Assembly (NCBI GenBank): GCA_020638655.1
Contig: JACKIC010000004.1
Span: 310,001 to 374,000, forward strand
Length of the DNA: 64,000 nucleotides
Direction: 5' to 3'
Origin: Planctomycetota bacterium
GTDB taxonomy: Bacteria; Planctomycetota; UBA1135; UBA2386
Positions 27,017 through 35,030 of this stretch are shown piece after piece. The position numbers were made by a program, and so were the translations under genes. The notes beneath the pieces are model-generated. The model was given only the letters and a program-made list of their open reading frames with translations, was not told where the DNA came from and did no database searches. The first letter of the stretch is position 1, and each line of letters begins with the position of its first letter.

Positions 27017-28306
27017 ATGAGCCCAGGCCTTCGTCGCGGGTGCTTGTCGCTGCTGCTGACTGCGGGAACGCTCGCTGCCCAGGACACCCGGATCGCGGAC
27101 TGGCTGTTCACGCTGCCCGAGACGATGTCGGTCGCCAGCGTGCTCGACGGGCGCGCCCGCCTCGCGTTCCGCTTCACGCCCGACAACATGTCGGCCACCG
27201 TGCTGGTCGCGGACTCGGCCGATCTGGGCGGGGACGATCCGAAGGCGACGTTCGCGGCCTGGGCGAAGCAGGGGCGCGAGGCCCTCTCCCGTCAGTGTGG
27301 CATCACCGGCGCCGGCGAGGTCGCCGAGTCGCGCACACCGGGCGACTACGAACAGATCCACTGGGTCGCCAGCTATCACGACCACCGCAGTGTCGAGTGG
27401 TTCGCGATCTTGACGTGCCTGCGCAGCGGGCGTCGCGCCGGCGCGATGATCCTGCTCAGCAACGACAGCACGCGCCTGCCGCAGGCCGCCGCCGCGCTCG
27501 ACGAACTGCTTGCAGGCGCGACGTTCCTGAGTTGCCGGCCTGCGGACGCGGGCAAGCCCTGGCTCACGATCGAGATCGATCCGACGTCGACCCCGTCGTT
27601 CCTGTGGGATCCGCCGCCGAAGCTGCCCGAGGGCGACAGCGAACTGTTCGGGATCTGGGCCGCGACGGGGCTCGGCGCGGCCGGCGACCTGCGCGAGGGC
27701 AGCACCACCGCGCGCTTCGGCTACACCTACTACACGTTCTTCAAGAACGGGCGCGTGCTGCGCGATCTGCCGCCCGAAGGCCTGCTGAGCTTCAAGCAGC
27801 GGTTCTGGGCGCAGCACTTCGTCGGGCGCTTCGGCCGTTACGAGGTGCGCGACGACGCGGTCCTGCTCACGTTCCCGCAGCCGGGCAAGGCATCGGTGCG
27901 CGAGACCCTGCAGCGGCGCGGCGCCGATCTGGCGCGCGGCGAGACCACGCTCACCAACGTGCTCTGCGACGAGGCCGTGCTCGAGGGCACCTTCCTGCGC
28001 GCGGAGTGGCGCCAGCTCGGTGCGTACTACGACAAGGGCATCACGTTCGCGCCGGACGGGCACTTCTCCGACCTCGGCATCAACTCGACCGTCAACATCG
28101 GCTGGTGGCTCGGCGGCGACTGCACGATGCGCGACCCGACCGCCAAACCCGGCAAGGGCACCTGGCGCGTCAAGAGCAACACTCTCGAACTCCTCTACGA
28201 GGACGGCCGCCGCCGCCGCTTCGGCTTTCACCTCTACGGCGACGAGTCGAAGGACAAGCCCAAGGCGATCGTGCTCAACGGCAACGTCCTCGTGCGCCGC
28301 GAGTAG
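27017..28306 (+). CDS. Secreted protein of unknown function
   Basis: This 429-residue exported protein has the signal peptide LSLLLTAGTLAAQ. Residues 25-180 resemble the first domain of the divergent neighbour, with DWLFTLPETMSVAS, FRFTPDN and a strand FAILTCLRSGRRAGAMILL. Residues 195-429 form two similar lipocalin-like blocks. Each has G-STTARFGYTYYTFFKNGRV or FAPDGHFSDLG turns followed by a charged strand pair with a terminal V-NGNVLVRR. Such FxxDGxF repeats occur in many secreted Planctomycete proteins of unknown role. No catalytic residues are apparent. The gene shares a 74-base divergent spacer with the large TPR-like gene, so the pair may be expressed together. Confidence 0.74.
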   Translation: MSPGLRRGCLSLLLTAGTLAAQDTRIADWLFTLPETMSVASVLDGRARLAFRFTPDNMSATVLVADSADLGGDDPKATFAAWAKQGREALSRQCGITGAGEVAESRTPGDYEQIHWVASYHDHRSVEWFAILTCLRSGRRAGAMILLSNDSTRLPQAAAALDELLAGATFLSCRPADAGKPWLTIEIDPTSTPSFLWDPPPKLPEGDSELFGIWAATGLGAAGDLREGSTTARFGYTYYTFFKNGRVLRDLPPEGLLSFKQRFWAQHFVGRFGRYEVRDDAVLLTFPQPGKASVRETLQRRGADLARGETTLTNVLCDEAVLEGTFLRAEWRQLGAYYDKGITFAPDGHFSDLGINSTVNIGWWLGGDCTMRDPTAKPGKGTWRVKSNTLELLYEDGRRRRFGFHLYGDESKDKPKAIVLNGNVLVRRE

Positions 28307-28336
28307 CCGGGTCCGCAGCGGGTGCGCTGCGAACCG

Positions 28337-30127
28337 CTACGGCAACGCGCCGACGAGTCGCATGGCGCTGCGCTGCGCGAGCCAGATCGCGCGCAGCGCC
28401 AGCGCGACGAGCAGCAGCGCCGCGAGCGGGGCGCGCTCGGCGATCAGCCGTGCCAGGGTGCCGACGGCAGGGAGCCCGACGCCGCGGTCGAGGAGCACGA
28501 GGCTGGCCTCGGCCTCCTTGCCCAGCACCGACCGCCCTGCGAGCAGGCGCCCGATCAGGCTCGTGTCGAAGCCGTGCCGCAAGAACGCCCGGACCTCGCG
28601 CAGCGGCAGATCCTCGGGGGCACCGACGAGCTGCATCAGCTCGACCGCGTGCGAGGTGCTGCGGATGTCCGCGTGCTGGCCGTTCTCGGGGAATGTGCAG
28701 AATCCGCCCGGCGTCGAGAACCACGCCGCGGTGCGCGGCGACACCCAATGGCGTCGCAGCAGCTCGTGCGCTTGCGGCGCTTGCGCGGCGAGCAGATCGT
28801 CGCGGCCCAGCCGCGCCAGCCAGCGCGCGCAGAACAGGGCCTGTTCGAGCTGGTCGCCGCGCGCGTCGGGAGCGGGCCACGCCGCGACGGCGCGGCGGGC
28901 GAGGTGGTCGCGCTGGGCCGCCGTCGGTTCCCTGGCGACCAGCGCACAGTCGAGCAGGTAGCCCCTGTAGACGCCGATGTCGAGCGGACGGGAGTCCGAC
29001 AGGAGGTCGTCGACGTCGCGACCAGCGTCGCGCATGGCCAGGCGGCGCAGGTCGTCGTCGCCGAGCAGCCCGAGCGCGACCGCAGTCGACCACACGGTGG
29101 GGTGCACGGGGTCCTGCGACCTGGAGGTCGGTGTCGTCGCGAGCGCCGCGACGAGGCGTTCGTGCACGGCCTGTAGGTCGACCGGAGCGGCGCCGGCGGC
29201 TTGCAGGGCCTGCCCCATGACGCCGGCAGACGACCAGTTGGACAGTTCTTCTGGGTGCAGATACAGCGTCTGCAGGTGATGGCGGGTGCGCGCCAGCGCG
29301 TCGGACGGCAGCTGCAGCACGAGGCCGCCCAGCGGAAGCACGACGCAGAGGGCGAAGGCCATGAACGGGTCGGCCTTCCGGGCGAGTCCCCAGGAGAGCG
29401 CGAAGGTGACGACCAGGCCGAGCTCGAGGATCCAGCCCACGCCGGCGTTTCCCAGCAACGAGTCGCCGGAGAACAGCATGGGGCCGGGCCAGAACACGCA
29501 GCCGAACAGCGCCACGATCTGCGTCAGGAACATCGTCCGCGCGACCTGCTGCGGGTCGACGACGCCGGCGCGCGCACTCTGGCCGATGTGCCAGATCAGC
29601 GCCATCATCGAGATCAACAGCCCGATCGTGACGGCGTCCTGCGCGATGCCGCCGCCGATCGCCGCGATCACCATGAGCCCGATCGCGAGCAGGGATTCCA
29701 GCGCGATCAGTCGGTTCGGGAAGTCGGTGTGCGTGCGTCGTTCTGCCGGGGAGAGCGGCGGCGCGTCGCGGTGTCGGCTGGGGTCGACCCGGCGGAAGCC
29801 GCGCGCGAAGGTCGCGACGACGCCGACCAGCAGCAGGAAGGGCAGGGACAGGATCGCCGCCCACGACTTGCCGATGCCGCCGCCCGAGGAGATGCCGGGC
29901 ACCACGCTCGCGGCGCGGTCGAGCAGCGTGCGCAGGCCGGACGTCGTGTGCACCGGCGCCGCGGCGGTTCCGTCGGACTCGTCGTCGTCGTCGAAGCGCG
30001 GCCGCGCCAGGCGCTCGGCGACGCCGGCGGCGAAACGCGCTGCGTCGGGTCGGCGCGCGGCGAACAGCGCGCGCAGATCCTCGTCGCGGACCATGGTGTC
30101 GGAGTGCTTGGGATCTGGTGCGGTCAT
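28337..30127 (-). CDS. Multi-span membrane protein paired with ECF sigma factor (probable anti-sigma)
   Basis: A 596-residue protein whose ATG overlaps the stop codon of the ECF sigma gene by 4 bases (ATGA). The N-terminal cytoplasmic part has DEDLRALFAARRPDAARFA and a run of acidic residues (DDDDESD). Five or six membrane helices follow between about residues 85 and 290. A large, mainly helical domain of about 280 residues comes next, with a final helix before the end (APLAALLLVALALRAIWL). Tight coupling to the sigma gene makes an anti-sigma or signal-sensing role likely, but I see no known zinc-anti-sigma (HxxxCxxC) motif. The helical domain has repeated LA-LG patterns, possibly HEAT- or terpenoid-cyclase-like helical hairpins. 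Confidence 0.72.
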   Translation of the reverse strand: MTAPDPKHSDTMVRDEDLRALFAARRPDAARFAAGVAERLARPRFDDDDESDGTAAAPVHTTSGLRTLLDRAASVVPGISSGGGIGKSWAAILSLPFLLLVGVVATFARGFRRVDPSRHRDAPPLSPAERRTHTDFPNRLIALESLLAIGLMVIAAIGGGIAQDAVTIGLLISMMALIWHIGQSARAGVVDPQQVARTMFLTQIVALFGCVFWPGPMLFSGDSLLGNAGVGWILELGLVVTFALSWGLARKADPFMAFALCVVLPLGGLVLQLPSDALARTRHHLQTLYLHPEELSNWSSAGVMGQALQAAGAAPVDLQAVHERLVAALATTPTSRSQDPVHPTVWSTAVALGLLGDDDLRRLAMRDAGRDVDDLLSDSRPLDIGVYRGYLLDCALVAREPTAAQRDHLARRAVAAWPAPDARGDQLEQALFCARWLARLGRDDLLAAQAPQAHELLRRHWVSPRTAAWFSTPGGFCTFPENGQHADIRSTSHAVELMQLVGAPEDLPLREVRAFLRHGFDTSLIGRLLAGRSVLGKEAEASLVLLDRGVGLPAVGTLARLIAERAPLAALLLVALALRAIWLAQRSAMRLVGALP

Positions 30128-30651
30128 CGCGAACCTCCCGCCGTCGCGGCGAGCAATCGGTCGGCCTTCTCGCGCAGCGCGCGGCGGGCCTGGTGGAGAC
30201 GACCCTCGACAGCCTTCTCGGTGAGCATCAGCAGCGCCGCCACTTCGCGCGTGCTGGCCTCGTCGAGGTAGAACATGCGCAACACCATCTGCTGGTCGGT
30301 GCGCAGCAACGCGAACGCCGCGCGCAGCACGTCGAGGCGCTCGTCGGGGTGCTCGGGGGACGGCGCCACCGCGGCGTCTTCGTGCAGCGGCTCGAGACGC
30401 AGGCGGCGCGCCGACCGCTGTCTGCTGCGGTGCAGGTTGGCGGCGATGCCACGCAGCCACGGCCCGACGACCCTGCTGTCCGCCATGCTGCCGCGCAGCC
30501 GTTCGCGGCCGAGCCACGCCTCGGCGAACGTGTCCATCGCGAGCTCCTCGGCTTCACCCCAGTCCGCGCCCCAGGAGGCCAGCAGGCCGGTCAGCGGGCC
30601 GCGGAAGCGGGCGATCCACTGATCGAGCACGGGGTCCAGGTGGGCGGTCAT
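30124..30651 (-). CDS. ECF-type RNA polymerase sigma factor
   Basis: A 175-residue sigma-70 family protein of the extracytoplasmic-function class, which directs RNA polymerase to a small regulon. Region 2 is seen in AEELAMDTFAEAWLGRERL and WLRGIAANLHRSRQR. Region 4 is AFALLRTDQQMVLRMFYLD followed by the helix-turn-helix REVAALLMLTEKAVEGRLHQARRAL. It is translationally coupled to the membrane protein downstream, its likely controller. It is transcribed divergently from a DUF2200 gene; the 93-base spacer should contain its promoter, often self-activated in this class. Confidence 0.9.
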   Translation of the reverse strand: MTAHLDPVLDQWIARFRGPLTGLLASWGADWGEAEELAMDTFAEAWLGRERLRGSMADSRVVGPWLRGIAANLHRSRQRSARRLRLEPLHEDAAVAPSPEHPDERLDVLRAAFALLRTDQQMVLRMFYLDEASTREVAALLMLTEKAVEGRLHQARRALREKADRLLAATAGGSR

Positions 30652-30744
30652 GTGCAGGGGATTGTCCGTCGGGGCCGTTTCCCCTCATCGATTTTCGAGA
30701 GTCCGGTGTCCACCTTGATGGGTATGGTCGCCGCACCCCATCTC

Positions 30745-31095
30745 ATGACCGAGCACCGCATCTTCGGAATGCCCTTCGCCAGCGTGTATCCGGCCTACGT
30801 GAACAAGGCCGAGCGCAAGGGCCGCACCCGCGACGAGGTCGACCGCGTCATCTGCTGGCTCACCGGCTACGACGAGGCGGGGCTGCAGCGCCAGCTCGCG
30901 CAGAAGGTCGACATGCGCACGTTCTTCGACGCGGCCCCGGCGCTGCACCCCAACCGCGCGAAGATCACCGGCGTCGTGTGCGGGGTGCGGGTCGAGGCGG
31001 TCGAGGACCCGCTGATGCGGACGATCCGCCAGCTCGACAAGCTCGTCGACGAGCTGGCCAAGGGCAAGTTGATGGAGAAGGTGCTGCGCGCCTGA
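30745..31095 (+). CDS. DUF2200 family protein
   Basis: A 116-residue cytoplasmic protein matching the conserved DUF2200 family almost along its full length. It shows HRIFGMPFASVYPAYVNKAERKGRTR (split as HRIFGMPFASVYP and AYVNKAERKGRT), then WLTGY, TFFDAAPALHPN and ITGVVCGVRVE. The lysine- and arginine-rich segment near residue 25 and the conserved Trp38 are typical. The function of the family is unknown; its distribution is sporadic, suggesting transfer among bacteria. The ATG before TEHRIF is the family start. Another ATG at 30718 would add nine residues. The gene has no functional link to its neighbours that I can see. Confidence 0.85.
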   Translation: MTEHRIFGMPFASVYPAYVNKAERKGRTRDEVDRVICWLTGYDEAGLQRQLAQKVDMRTFFDAAPALHPNRAKITGVVCGVRVEAVEDPLMRTIRQLDKLVDELAKGKLMEKVLRA

Positions 31096-31150
31096 GCGCG
31101 GCCTGGATCTGCGGCGGCCGCCGCCGTCGGCTATCCTGTGGCGCTCGCCG

Positions 31151-31990
31151 ATGACACACACACGTAGCCTCCGCCATCTCGTCCCGATCGTCGTCGCGTT
31201 CGCGGGCGCCCTCGCTGCGCAGGATCCCGCGCAGGGCCTCGCTGCGGCGCGGGAGCGCATCCGCGCCGAGGTCGCCGGCTTGGGCAAGGACCACGCCTGG
31301 GCAGGCAGCTACTACCGTGGCGACGGCACTGGCGTGAACATCGCCGTCGACCTCGCCCCGAAGGCGGGATTCGCGTTCGCCTGGAGCGGTTGCCTGGGGG
31401 TCTACGACCGGAACTTCGGCACCGTGCAGGAGAAGGACGGCTCGCTCGTGCTGACCTTCGCGTTGCCGAGCCAGTTCAAGGGCCCTGCTGGCCTGGCTTC
31501 GACGCTGGTCCCGGTCGCCTGGGGGGAGCGGCACTACCTCGTCGCCAGCGACGCGATGCAGGCGTTCGCCAACGAGGTCAACGGTGGTATGGAGCCGCGC
31601 AGGGGTGTGCACGGCTTCACCCTGCTGCGCCGAGGCGACGAGGCGAAGAAGGCGGAGGGCAAGCCGAAGCTGCCGAAGGAGTTCGCGGACCTGCTGCTGG
31701 ACGCGCCGATCCAAGGCATGATCGTCGCCGTGCGCGACTCGCGCGTGGAGAAGGGTGAGGTGCTGACCCGGCGCTTCTCGACCGCCGTGATCGACCGCGG
31801 CACGGAGCACGGCGTGCGCGTAGGCATGCGACTCTACGTGACCGGCGCGCGGCGCCCGTCCACGACCATCCTCGTGAAGAAGGTCGAGGCGCAGACCGCG
31901 CTGGTCGCGATCGAGGTCCTCGGCGGCGACGAGGACAAGGCGCCGACCGAGGGCTGGACGTGGTCGACGCGTGCGCCGTGGGCGAAGTGA
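31151..31990 (+). CDS. Secreted protein of unknown function
   Basis: This 279-residue exported protein has a signal peptide (VPIVVAFAGALAAQ). The mature part contains a beta-rich domain with DGTGVNIAVDLAPKAGFAF and WSGCLGVYDRNFGTV, suggesting a lipocalin-like strand order, and a C-terminal segment with RRFSTAVIDRGTEHGVRVGMRL that resembles the HlyD/flagellar-type 'GL--GM' turn found in many secreted proteins. No catalytic motif is seen. It ends just before a small hairpin, so it is probably a one-gene unit. Confidence 0.72.
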   Translation: MTHTRSLRHLVPIVVAFAGALAAQDPAQGLAAARERIRAEVAGLGKDHAWAGSYYRGDGTGVNIAVDLAPKAGFAFAWSGCLGVYDRNFGTVQEKDGSLVLTFALPSQFKGPAGLASTLVPVAWGERHYLVASDAMQAFANEVNGGMEPRRGVHGFTLLRRGDEAKKAEGKPKLPKEFADLLLDAPIQGMIVAVRDSRVEKGEVLTRRFSTAVIDRGTEHGVRVGMRLYVTGARRPSTTILVKKVEAQTALVAIEVLGGDEDKAPTEGWTWSTRAPWAK

Positions 31991-32029
31991 CCGGCGGCCT
32001 TCGTCTCGACCGCGTCGTGTGACGGCGTT

Positions 32030-32053
32030 GATCGCGGATGGCTGGCCGCGATC
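32030..32053 (+). terminator. Eight-bp hairpin, candidate terminator
   Basis: GATCGCGG and CCGCGATC form a perfect 8-bp stem with an 8-base loop, 40 bases after the end of the secreted-protein gene and 55 bases before the next sigma gene. There is no T-run after it, so an intrinsic terminator is only a weak guess. It could instead be an operator of the sigma operon. Confidence 0.35.
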
Positions 32054-32107
32054 GGCTCCCGCCAGAAAGCTGAACCCTCTGCGGGCGTTCCTGGCGATGC
32101 TGCGTGC

Positions 32108-32626
32108 GTGACAGGATCGGGCAGCACCCAGACGGCGGATCCGGCGCCGCTGCTCCAGCAGCACGCCGCGATGCTGAGCCGCTACCTCTACGTGCTCGGC
32201 GCGCGCGTCGACCGCGTCGACGACCTCGTGCAGGAGGTGTTCGTGCTCGTGCTGCAGAAGGGTTTCGAGGACCGCGGCCCGGCCGCGGCCGGCGCGTTCC
32301 TGCGCGGCGTCGCCAAGAACATGCTGCTGCGTGAGCGGCGTTCGCGCGCGGCGCGGCGCGAGGTCGAGCTCGCCGACGAGACCTGGCGCGTGCAGTGCGG
32401 CGACGCCGGCGACGACGACCATCGCATCGAGGCGCTGCGGCAGTGTGTCGACGGCTTGCCGGCCAAGGGGCGCGACCTGCTGCAGCGCTGCTACGGCGAC
32501 GGCGCCGGTCGCGCCGCGCTCGGTGCCGAGTTCGGCATGGTGGCGGACGGGGTCAAGACCGCGCTGCGGCGGCTGCGCGCGGGGCTGCGCGCGTGTGTCG
32601 AACGGCGCTTGCGAGGTGAAGCATGA
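32108..32626 (+). CDS. ECF-type RNA polymerase sigma factor
   Basis: A 172-residue sigma factor. Region 2 is DRVDDLVQEVFVLVLQKGF followed by AFLRGVAKNMLLRERR. Region 4 is weaker than usual: LPAKGRDLLQRCYGDG, then RAALGAEFGMVADGVKTALRRLRAGL as the helix-turn-helix. The start is a GTG with the first conserved helix beginning near residue 15; an ATG at 32171 is a shorter alternative. Its stop overlaps the next gene by 4 bases, pairing it with a one-helix membrane protein. That layout is the standard ECF sigma/anti-sigma arrangement. Confidence 0.85.
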   Translation: MTGSGSTQTADPAPLLQQHAAMLSRYLYVLGARVDRVDDLVQEVFVLVLQKGFEDRGPAAAGAFLRGVAKNMLLRERRSRAARREVELADETWRVQCGDAGDDDHRIEALRQCVDGLPAKGRDLLQRCYGDGAGRAALGAEFGMVADGVKTALRRLRAGLRACVERRLRGEA

Positions 32627-33900
32627 ACGCACAGGTCGTGGCGGAGCGCGCGCGCGAGCGCATGTTGTCGGCGGAGATCGCCGCGGTGCTGCAGGTCGAG
32701 CTGGCGTCGGTCGACGCGGTGGGCGTCACGGCGCCGCGCCGTCGTTCCGCATGGCTCGCTGCCGCGGTGGTGGTGCTCGGCACCGCGATCGCCTGCGGGG
32801 TGGCGTGGCTGCAGCAACGCGACGCGCGGCTCGCGCAGGAACCCGAACCGCAGCCGAGCTCGAGGGAATGGCTCGGCAAGCAGCCCCAGGACGCGGAAGT
32901 TCCGCCGCTGCCGTCGCTCCTGCTGTCTTCGTTGTTCGTCTCGTCGGTCGTCGAACCCGTCGTATTGCCCGGCGAAGGGCCGATCCGCGGCCTCGCGCAC
33001 GTGGACGGACTCGTCTGGCTGGCGCGCGGCGACGCGCTGCTGGCGTTCGATCCTGCCTCCGGCAAGGTCGTTCGGCAGCGGTCGCTGCCCGCTGGGCTGC
33101 TCGGCCTGGCTGCAGACGAGCGTTTCCTCTACGTGCTCGAGAAGGACGCCGTGACGCTGTTCGATCCGCTCGCGCTCGAGCCGATGCGGAGCCTGCCGCT
33201 GCCCGAGCACGAGGCCGACGGCCCCGCGCGCGCGATCTGCTGCCGCGGCGATCAGGTCTGTGTCGCGTTCGGCAGACGCATCGTCGCGATCGACCGACGT
33301 TCGGGCGAAGTGCACGAGCTGCCGCCCGGCCCGACGGGAATGCAGTGGCTGGCATGCGACGGCAAGGCGCTGTGGGGCGGCGAAGAGCGCAGGATCGTCA
33401 AGCTGGCCGACGCCGGCGGTGCTCGGCCGATGGAGGCGATGGACTTGCCGAGGACGATGACGGTGCAGCGCGGTGCCGGCGTGTTCGTCGGCGATCAGTT
33501 GCTCGGCGCGTTCGATTTCACCGACGGTGCTGGCGCGCCGCAGCACGTCGCCGGCTACGTGCGGCTCGACGCGATGATTGCCGCCCCCGAAGAGTGCCTG
33601 TCGATCAAGATCCACGCGGACCAACAGGGCGTGAAGTACGAGGTCGGCCCCAAGCCGATCAGGCAACTCGCACGCGTGCAGCTCGAGCTGCAGCGCATCG
33701 TGCAGGACCCGCGCAGCATGATCCCTGGCCCAAACGGCAAACGCGTGCTGATCCCGATCGTGTTGCAGGCCTACCCCGGCGTGCGGGTCGAGGACCTCGC
33801 CGCGGCCTGGGACGTCGCGCTCGCCGTCGGCTTCGAGCAGGTCTACTGCCCGCAGGTCGAGGTGGCCCGCCGTCGCGCGGCCTCCGCGAAAGGCAAGTGA
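32623..33900 (+). CDS. Membrane-anchored partner of ECF sigma factor, propeller plus ExbD-like domain
   Basis: A 425-residue protein. About 40 cytoplasmic residues lead to a membrane helix at 43-63 (AWLAAAVVVLGTAIACGVAW). A beta-propeller of NHL/PQQ-like strands follows from about 110 to 300, for example GLVWLARGDALLAFDPASGKV and DGKALWGGEERRIVKL. The last 100 residues resemble the periplasmic domain of ExbD/TolR, with a phosphate of charged strand VLIPIVLQAYPGVRVEDLAAA and VALAVGFEQVY. The 4-base overlap with the sigma gene suggests it is the anti-sigma. The propeller could sense an extracytoplasmic signal; this is inference. It converges directly on the next gene with no bases between the stop codons. 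Confidence 0.72.
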   Translation: MNAQVVAERARERMLSAEIAAVLQVELASVDAVGVTAPRRRSAWLAAAVVVLGTAIACGVAWLQQRDARLAQEPEPQPSSREWLGKQPQDAEVPPLPSLLLSSLFVSSVVEPVVLPGEGPIRGLAHVDGLVWLARGDALLAFDPASGKVVRQRSLPAGLLGLAADERFLYVLEKDAVTLFDPLALEPMRSLPLPEHEADGPARAICCRGDQVCVAFGRRIVAIDRRSGEVHELPPGPTGMQWLACDGKALWGGEERRIVKLADAGGARPMEAMDLPRTMTVQRGAGVFVGDQLLGAFDFTDGAGAPQHVAGYVRLDAMIAAPEECLSIKIHADQQGVKYEVGPKPIRQLARVQLELQRIVQDPRSMIPGPNGKRVLIPIVLQAYPGVRVEDLAAAWDVALAVGFEQVYCPQVEVARRRAASAKGK

Positions 33901-34941
33901 TCAGATCCGCGTCGGCGGCTCGCGCGTGACGTTGACGAAGCGAGTCCCGTCGAAACAGAACACCCCCGAAGTGCTGCCCACCCAGATCCGGCCCCGCCGG
34001 TCCTCGCCGAGGCCGATGACGCCGCCCTCACCGAGGCCGTGCCCGGTAGACAGGTAGTCGAAGCGCTGGCCGTCGTAGCGATAGACCCCGCCGCCCGGGC
34101 TGGCTCGCCCGAACCAGATCGCGCCGGTGCGGTCGACGAGGATGCCGAGGAAGCGCCCCCAGCCGTTGTGTTCGCTGAACGTGTCGTTGCGCAGGTGCGT
34201 CGAGAACCGTTCGCCGTCGTAGTGGCTGACGCCGCCGTCCGACGTGCCGAACCAGAAGTCGCCGCGCGGTCCCTGCACGATGCGGCAGACGTGGTTGCTG
34301 CACAGACCGTCCGCGGTCGTGAACGCGCGCTGCGTCTCACCGTCCCATCGCACCGCGCCGACGCCGTCGGTGCCGAACCAGAGCGCGCCGTCGCGGTCCT
34401 CGAACACGCAGTAGACCATGTCCGGCGTGAACTCCGCCCGGTGCGCAGTCGCCTGCGCCGTCAGCGGGAAGCGACGGAACCGCGCGCCTTCGAGGCGAAA
34501 CACCCCGCCCAGGGAGGCGATCCACAGATCGCCGCGGCGATCGCGGTGCACGTCCCACAGGTCGAGATGGCCGCCGTGCGCGCCGAGACCGCCGGCGGCG
34601 ACACCGTCCGCATAGTCGAGCAGACTCGAGAACGACGCCCCGTCGTAGCGGCAGAGACCGCCGCCGGTCGCGAACCACAGCGCGCCGTCGGCATCGACCA
34701 GGATGTCGCGAATCGTGTCGCTCGGCAGGCCCTGTGCGGTGGTGAACGCGACGAAGTTGCGCCCGTCGTAGCGCATGGCGCCGTCGAACGCCGTGGGGAA
34801 CCAGAGCGCTCCCTGCGAGTCCTCGACCGGCCCCGATGGGTATTCGCTGACCTGCAGGGCAGGGGCCGCGTCGGTTCCGCCGACGCATGCGCTCAGACAC
34901 GATCCGATCGACATCACGACGAACGCCAGACGACCTCGCAT
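33901..34941 (-). CDS. Lipoprotein with two-component-regulator-type beta-propeller
   Basis: A 346-residue lipoprotein. The signal MRGRLAFVVMSIGSCLSAC has a lipobox LSAC. The mature part is a beta-propeller of the 'Reg_prop' type, like the sensor heads of hybrid two-component proteins. Seven repeats read D-GALWF-T-GGG--RYDG--F, for example GALWFATGGGLCRYDG, GDFWFGTSDGGVSHYDG and GRIWVGSTSGVFCFDG. Seven repeats make exactly one propeller. No kinase or transmembrane helix follows, so it is a free-standing binding protein in the periplasm. The ligand is unknown. The stop abuts the stop of the sigma-partner gene on the other strand. Confidence 0.82.
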   Translation of the reverse strand: MRGRLAFVVMSIGSCLSACVGGTDAAPALQVSEYPSGPVEDSQGALWFPTAFDGAMRYDGRNFVAFTTAQGLPSDTIRDILVDADGALWFATGGGLCRYDGASFSSLLDYADGVAAGGLGAHGGHLDLWDVHRDRRGDLWIASLGGVFRLEGARFRRFPLTAQATAHRAEFTPDMVYCVFEDRDGALWFGTDGVGAVRWDGETQRAFTTADGLCSNHVCRIVQGPRGDFWFGTSDGGVSHYDGERFSTHLRNDTFSEHNGWGRFLGILVDRTGAIWFGRASPGGGVYRYDGQRFDYLSTGHGLGEGGVIGLGEDRRGRIWVGSTSGVFCFDGTRFVNVTREPPTRI

Positions 34942-35030
34942 GCTGCGACCGTAGCGACTGCCGCGCCCGCCCGGGTAAGCCCTCGGTAAGTGCCGTGTCC
35001 TCATGGGAGTGCTCGACCGCTGCCGCGAAC

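Noticed and set aside
26098..29220. Open frame of about 1000 codons crossing several genes
   Set aside because: Composition is Arg/Ser/Ala-rich shadow, antisense or out of frame to real genes.
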